Shown here piece by piece: positions 41,482 to 45,215 of a stretch of 45,215 bases of DNA; position 1 is the first letter of the stretch; each line of letters opens with the position of its first letter. The stretch is from NCBI GenBank assembly GCA_964454015.1, contig CAYVQF010000049.1:1-45215 (forward strand), read 5' to 3'. Position numbers and translations under genes: made by a program. The notes below the pieces were generated by a model. That model ran no database searches. It was not told the DNA's origin and saw only the letters and a list, made by a program, of their open reading frames with translations. This DNA is from CAYVQF01 sp964454015 (GTDB lineage: Bacteria; Myxococcota_A; Bradymonadia; UBA4248).

Positions 41482-43188
41482 TCAATCCTGCTGGACGATG
41501 TGGATCTCCACCCGGCGGTTGGCCGCGCGGCCCGCGTCGCTGTCGTTGTCCTGCACGGGTTTGTCCGGCCCGTAGCCTTCGGCCACCATGCGCTGGGCAT
41601 CGACGCCGCGATCAATGAGGTAGAGTCGCACGGCAGCAGCCCGCTCCTTGGACAAGCGGAGGTTGAGGTTGCGTGAGCCCGACGTGTCCGTGTGCCCTTC
41701 GATGCGGATGAGGCGGATGCTCGGGTTGGCCTGCATCAGATCAGCGACCTGATTGAGGAGGCCATGGGAGCGCGCGTCGATGTCAGCCGAGCCCGTGTTG
41801 AAGAAGACCGTCTCGCGCAGCTCGATGCGCTGCCCCACGATCCCGACGACGGCTACAGCGACGCAGGTGGCCTGCCCCTCTTCGACACTGCAGCGCTGGC
41901 CTTCGCCGCAGGGCGCAGCGCGGACCTCGTAGTGGCAGCTTCCGCTAAGGCAGGTGCCCCGCGAAGAGGCGATGGCGTCGTCTTGGCAGTAGCTCGCAGG
42001 TGCAGCAGCACAGTCCGCATCGGCCAAACACTCCGGCTCGGGAACGCACGCCGGCTGAGCATCGACCTCGCCGCACATCATCCCCGCCCCACAGGCGATT
42101 TCCTCGGCGGGATAGACGCAAGACCCTTCATGACAAGCCGCGCCAAAGATTCGCAGCACGCCAGCATCGCAATAGCTCGCCGGCAAGGCCTGGCAGTCTG
42201 CGGCAACGCTCTCCTCGGTACACTCGGCGAGCACCACTGGCGCGGCCTCAGGCACCGTCCTGGGGGTGCCAATCCCGACGCCCAAGACGGCCCGCCACTC
42301 TGGCGCGCCGTAGCCGCCCACCAGACCCGCGCCACCGCCCGCCATGAGCTGGAGGAGGCCAAAAGTAGCCTTGGCGCCCAGCAAGAACTCCGTCGGTGAG
42401 TCGGCGGCGTTGAGGCCATCCGAGGTCAAGGTGAAGCGCCCGCGCACCTCACCGAGGACGTCGATGCCGTCGTAGACCGGGACCTCGCCGGCGACGAACC
42501 AGCCAAAGGTGTCGTCGATATTCAGATTGTCGATCTTCTTGCCAGAACGATAGAGGTACTCCACGTTGGCCGCCACCCGCGGGCCACCGATGCGCCAATC
42601 GAAAGCCAGGCGCGGGCCGACGCGGAAATCGCCGCCTTGCAGGGCGTCGGCGTCGCCCGTGGGGAGGTGCAGGTTGACCAAGAGGGCCAGGGCGAGGCCG
42701 TTGTCCAAGGCATGGGCCCGCGTGGTGAAGAGCTGCACCTTGGGGATGAGGCGGATGTCGCCCAGGCCAAAAGAGCCGTCGCCAGAGAGACGCGCCCCTT
42801 GGGGGAAGGCGCTGCCCTCCTGCCACACCACCATGGGCACGTCCACGCCGATCTCGGCCCAGTCCAGGAGCCCCAGCGAGAGCAAGAGATGCAGCGTGCC
42901 TTGGGTGGACACCACGCTGTCGATGCGCTTGTCATCGGCATCGCGCACCACGAGAGGATCATCGGCGTGATTGTAGAGCACCATGGCGGACCAGTTCAGG
43001 TGCCCCGCCACCCCACCGCTCGCGGTGGAGAAGAGGGACTCGTGCAGATTCGGCATGGGGTTGAACTGCTGGAGATCGAAGCCCTCACCCCGCCCGGTCG
43101 ATGCCGTGAGCATCACCCCGAGCGTCGCCGTGAGCGCTAGCAACCGGCTCATCTCAACCCTGCGTCGCGTGCTTCGTGCGCTTTTCAT
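41482..43188 (-). CDS. OmpA-family outer-membrane protein with Cys-rich modules
   Basis: A 568-aa protein. The signal peptide is near MSRLLALTATLGVMLTASTG. Residues of about 40-310 form a barrel-like domain (LNWSAMVLYNHADDPLV, LLDWAEIGVDVPMVVWQ). Two repeated Cys modules follow (ADCQALPASYCDAGVL... and ADCAAAPASYCQDDAI...), then a C-terminal OmpA peptidoglycan-binding domain with IRIEGHTDTSGSRNLNLRLS and AEGYGPDKPVQDN. ATG 43188 overlaps the stop of the EGF/Ig protein as ATGA and has AAGGAGG upstream, so the two are translationally coupled. It probably links the outer membrane to the wall and displays the Cys modules in the periplasm or at the surface. Confidence 0.92.
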   Translation of the reverse strand: MKSARSTRRRVEMSRLLALTATLGVMLTASTGRGEGFDLQQFNPMPNLHESLFSTASGGVAGHLNWSAMVLYNHADDPLVVRDADDKRIDSVVSTQGTLHLLLSLGLLDWAEIGVDVPMVVWQEGSAFPQGARLSGDGSFGLGDIRLIPKVQLFTTRAHALDNGLALALLVNLHLPTGDADALQGGDFRVGPRLAFDWRIGGPRVAANVEYLYRSGKKIDNLNIDDTFGWFVAGEVPVYDGIDVLGEVRGRFTLTSDGLNAADSPTEFLLGAKATFGLLQLMAGGGAGLVGGYGAPEWRAVLGVGIGTPRTVPEAAPVVLAECTEESVAADCQALPASYCDAGVLRIFGAACHEGSCVYPAEEIACGAGMMCGEVDAQPACVPEPECLADADCAAAPASYCQDDAIASSRGTCLSGSCHYEVRAAPCGEGQRCSVEEGQATCVAVAVVGIVGQRIELRETVFFNTGSADIDARSHGLLNQVADLMQANPSIRLIRIEGHTDTSGSRNLNLRLSKERAAAVRLYLIDRGVDAQRMVAEGYGPDKPVQDNDSDAGRAANRRVEIHIVQQD

Positions 43189-45215
43189 CGAGACCTCCTT
43201 ACGATCAACAGTCCAAAGAGCGCCAGCATCAGCCAGGGCAATACACCCCAGGGTGATTTCGGAGTCGACGTGGCACACCCAACGCAGCCACCGCCACCGC
43301 TCATCTCGCCCTCGAACTCGAGGGTTTCAGCCGCCTCGGAGAAGTCCGACTCCTCGGTGAACTCCGGATCGTCAGCGACCTCGGGATCCTCGTCGAGCAC
43401 CGGTTCGCTCACGACGGTGACCTGCACTTCCACCAGGCTGTTGTTACTGGCTGCGTCGGTGGCGATGACCGTGATGGTCGCCTCGCCTTCTGGCAGCGCG
43501 GTGTCGATCACCAGCGACCAATGACCATTCTCGTCGGCCACGGTCGTGCCCACGAGCACCCCGTCTATCCAGACGTTGATGATCGCGCCCGGCTCGGCCG
43601 TGCCTTCGATGAGCATCCCCTCTGTCGGGACCTCGGCACCAGCGCTGGGGACGCGCACCTCTAGTTGCGGCGGCGTGGTGTCGATGACCACACCCACGGT
43701 GGCCTCGGACTCGCCGCTCACCGCCCGCAGATCGTGCGCACCATCGCTCAGAGGCACCTCGATCTGGTAGGACCACTGCCCGTTGGCATCGGCCGTGGTC
43801 GCGCCAAGGAGCTCGTCCCCATCGTAAATGAGCACCTCCGCCCCCGGCTCGGCCGTGCCGCGCAGCAGCAGAAGCGGATCGTTGGTCAGGGTCCCATCGG
43901 CAGGAGACGTGATGGTGACCCCCACGGTGTTCGCGTCGACCACGAAGGTCACCGTCGCCGTTTGGGTCGCGCCGTCGACGGTGCTGCTCACCCAAACCAC
44001 CGTGGTCCCATCGTCGAAGCGCTCATCCTCGCCTGGGGTCCAGGTCCAGGTGCCGTCCTCAGCGACGATCACCGTCGCCACCAACACCGCATCCGCGCCC
44101 TCACCCACGTAAATCTGCACCTCGGCGCCAGGCTCTCCCGTACCGGTGAAGACCGGCTGGTCCGTACGCACCACCGCGCCATTGGCCGGTGCCGTAATGG
44201 TGAGGCCCGGTTCAGCGCCCACGGTGAAGTAAGAGGTGGCCAAACCCGTGCGGCCAAAGGCATCGATGGCCCGCACCTCGAAGCGCCACTCACCATCACC
44301 AAGGGCCATGGTCAGCGGAATGGACCACGCGCCGTTCTCATCGGCCACGGTCGACCCCAGGAGCACGCCTTCGTAATAGAGTTCGATGCGCACACCCGGT
44401 TCCGATTGACCCGAGATCGCCTCTGGGGCGGCCGCCAAGTGGGAGCCGTTGACAGGGTCGCGGACGACGATCCACGGAGGCGTGGTGTCGATCACGATGG
44501 TCAACTCCACCCAAGTGCTCGCCCCTGCCGCGTTGGTCGCGCTCACCGAGACTTGGTGCACGCCATCGGACAAGGCCTCGGACACGGCGAAGACAAAGTT
44601 GCCTTCCTCATCGGCGACCACCGTCCCCACCAGCACGCCATCGACGTAGATGGCAACCTCGGCCCCAGGCTCGGTCGTGCCGCTGATGATAGGTGTCGCG
44701 CTCCCGAGCACCGCTTGGTCAGCGGGCTGATGGATGATGAGCTCGGGGCCAGCGACCACCACCTGATCGCAGTTGGGTCCCTCCCAACCCTCTTGGCAGG
44801 TGCCCGCCAGGCAGGTGCCCGTGCCTTCCAGACCCTCGTCGCAAGTGCCGTTCGCGCAGGTGCAGGCGGCACAAGTCTCACCAAAGTAGCCCACATCACA
44901 CGCGGCGCAGCTCGCACCGGTCCATCCACTGTCACAGGTGCAATCACCCGTGCCTTCCAGGCCCTCGTCGCAGGTGCCGTTCGCGCAGGTGCAGGCCGTG
45001 CAAGTCTCACCAAAGTAGCCCACATCACACGCGGCGCAGCTCGCACCGGCCCAGCCACTGTCACAGGTGCAAGCGCCCGTGCCTTCCAGGCCCTCATCGC
45101 AGGTGCCGTTCGCGCAGGTGCAGGCGGCGCAAGTCTCACCAAAGTAGCCAACATCACACACGGCGCAGCTCGCACCGGCCCAGCCACTGTCACAAGTGCA
45201 GGCGCCCGTGCCCTC
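43185..45215 (-). CDS. Surface protein with laminin-type EGF and Ig-like repeats and MYXO-CTERM-like anchor (partial, 5' end outside)
   Basis: At least 676 aa are visible; the frame is open to the right edge, so the start lies beyond it. The visible N-terminal part has at least three 43-aa laminin-type EGF repeats with eight Cys each (CANGTCDEGLEGTGDCTCDS followed by GWTGASCAACDVGYFGETC). Five bacterial Ig-like repeats follow, each with GTAEPGAEVLIYDGDELLG-type strands and TTVADENGHWS-type turns. An acidic linker leads to GGGGCVGCATSTPKSP, a hydrophobic helix (WGVLPWLMLALFGLLIV) and RRSR, which matches the MYXO-CTERM sorting signal plan. It is coupled to the OmpA gene by 4 bp. Probable adhesin or surface fibre. 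Confidence 0.9.
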   Translation of the reverse strand, partial: EGTGACTCDSGWAGASCAVCDVGYFGETCAACTCANGTCDEGLEGTGACTCDSGWAGASCAACDVGYFGETCTACTCANGTCDEGLEGTGDCTCDSGWTGASCAACDVGYFGETCAACTCANGTCDEGLEGTGTCLAGTCQEGWEGPNCDQVVVAGPELIIHQPADQAVLGSATPIISGTTEPGAEVAIYVDGVLVGTVVADEEGNFVFAVSEALSDGVHQVSVSATNAAGASTWVELTIVIDTTPPWIVVRDPVNGSHLAAAPEAISGQSEPGVRIELYYEGVLLGSTVADENGAWSIPLTMALGDGEWRFEVRAIDAFGRTGLATSYFTVGAEPGLTITAPANGAVVRTDQPVFTGTGEPGAEVQIYVGEGADAVLVATVIVAEDGTWTWTPGEDERFDDGTTVVWVSSTVDGATQTATVTFVVDANTVGVTITSPADGTLTNDPLLLLRGTAEPGAEVLIYDGDELLGATTADANGQWSYQIEVPLSDGAHDLRAVSGESEATVGVVIDTTPPQLEVRVPSAGAEVPTEGMLIEGTAEPGAIINVWIDGVLVGTTVADENGHWSLVIDTALPEGEATITVIATDAASNNSLVEVQVTVVSEPVLDEDPEVADDPEFTEESDFSEAAETLEFEGEMSGGGGCVGCATSTPKSPWGVLPWLMLALFGLLIVRRSR
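44815..45215. repeat. 129-bp tandem repeats encoding EGF-like modules
   Basis: The core GTGCCGTTCGCGCAGGTG recurs at 44845, 44974 and 45103, exactly 129 bp apart (43 codons). Copies differ at only a few bases and continue to the window edge, so the array is longer than what is seen. High identity suggests recent expansion or homogenisation. Confidence 0.92.

Noticed and set aside
44815..45215. Evenly spaced repeats as a CRISPR array
   Set aside because: The unit is 129 bp with no distinct spacers, and every copy encodes the same Cys-rich module in frame.

Overview
This 45.2-kb window is GC-rich chromosomal DNA from a Gram-negative bacterium. It most resembles the Myxococcota/Bradymonadota (former deltaproteobacterial) lineage. 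The reasons are many lipoproteins with Asp/Thr/Glu-rich linkers, Cys-rich modules, laminin-EGF/Ig-like surface proteins, a MYXO-CTERM-like C-terminal anchor, PEGA and PilZ proteins, and outer-membrane barrels. I saw no phage, transposon, plasmid or CRISPR signature. Gene density is high and most gaps are under 250 bp. The taxonomic placement is inference from gene style, not from a marker gene.

Layout. 0.2-4.3 kb: hypF (hydrogenase maturation) converges on a speE-speB polyamine pair. 4.4-9.0 kb: an Asp-rich lipoprotein, a secreted protein with phosphohistidine and PEP/pyruvate-dikinase-like ATP-binding domains in the order found in glucan water dikinase, and an ATP-grasp ligase. 20.1-9.0 kb (minus strand): a tightly packed eight-gene run, namely an NtrY-like sensor kinase, a HAD phosphatase, a class III aminotransferase, a long helical lipoprotein, a repeat lipoprotein, a small outer-membrane barrel, a class A penicillin-binding protein and a DUF364 protein. 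Several of these overlap by 4 bp. 20.2-26.2 kb: a large membrane phosphotransferase resembling eukaryotic GPI ethanolamine-phosphate transferases (PIG-O/PIG-N), a two-domain lipoprotein, a cytochrome c lipoprotein pair and a HEAT-like protein.

26.2-30.8 kb: selD and its upstream neighbour of unknown function, a small periplasmic protein, then a stable-RNA cluster. The cluster holds tRNA-Ser(GCU), tRNA-Arg(ACG), tadA, tRNA-Ser(CGA), tRNA-Ser(GGA) and the 4.5S SRP RNA. selD is itself a selenoprotein gene: an in-frame UGA sits at the catalytic position and is followed by a bacterial SECIS-like hairpin. A gene call starting after the UGA loses 33 residues including the active site. tadA sits directly behind tRNA-Arg(ACG), the substrate its product converts to the inosine form.

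31.0-35.3 kb: an envelope operon (PEGA protein, exported protein, single-POTRA Omp85 barrel, exported protein). 38.3-35.3 kb (minus): PilZ protein, SDR epimerase-like protein and beta-propeller protein. 38.6-41.3 kb: an APC permease fused to two UspA domains, and a VOC protein. 45.2-41.5 kb (minus): a laminin-EGF/Ig-like surface protein running off the right edge, translationally coupled to an OmpA-type barrel protein.

The strongest observations are the selenocysteine SelD with its SECIS, the tadA/tRNA-Arg(ACG) arrangement, the exported dikinase-like lipoprotein, the bacterial PIG-O-like enzyme, the single-POTRA Omp85 operon, and a 57-bp near-perfect palindrome inside a coding region.
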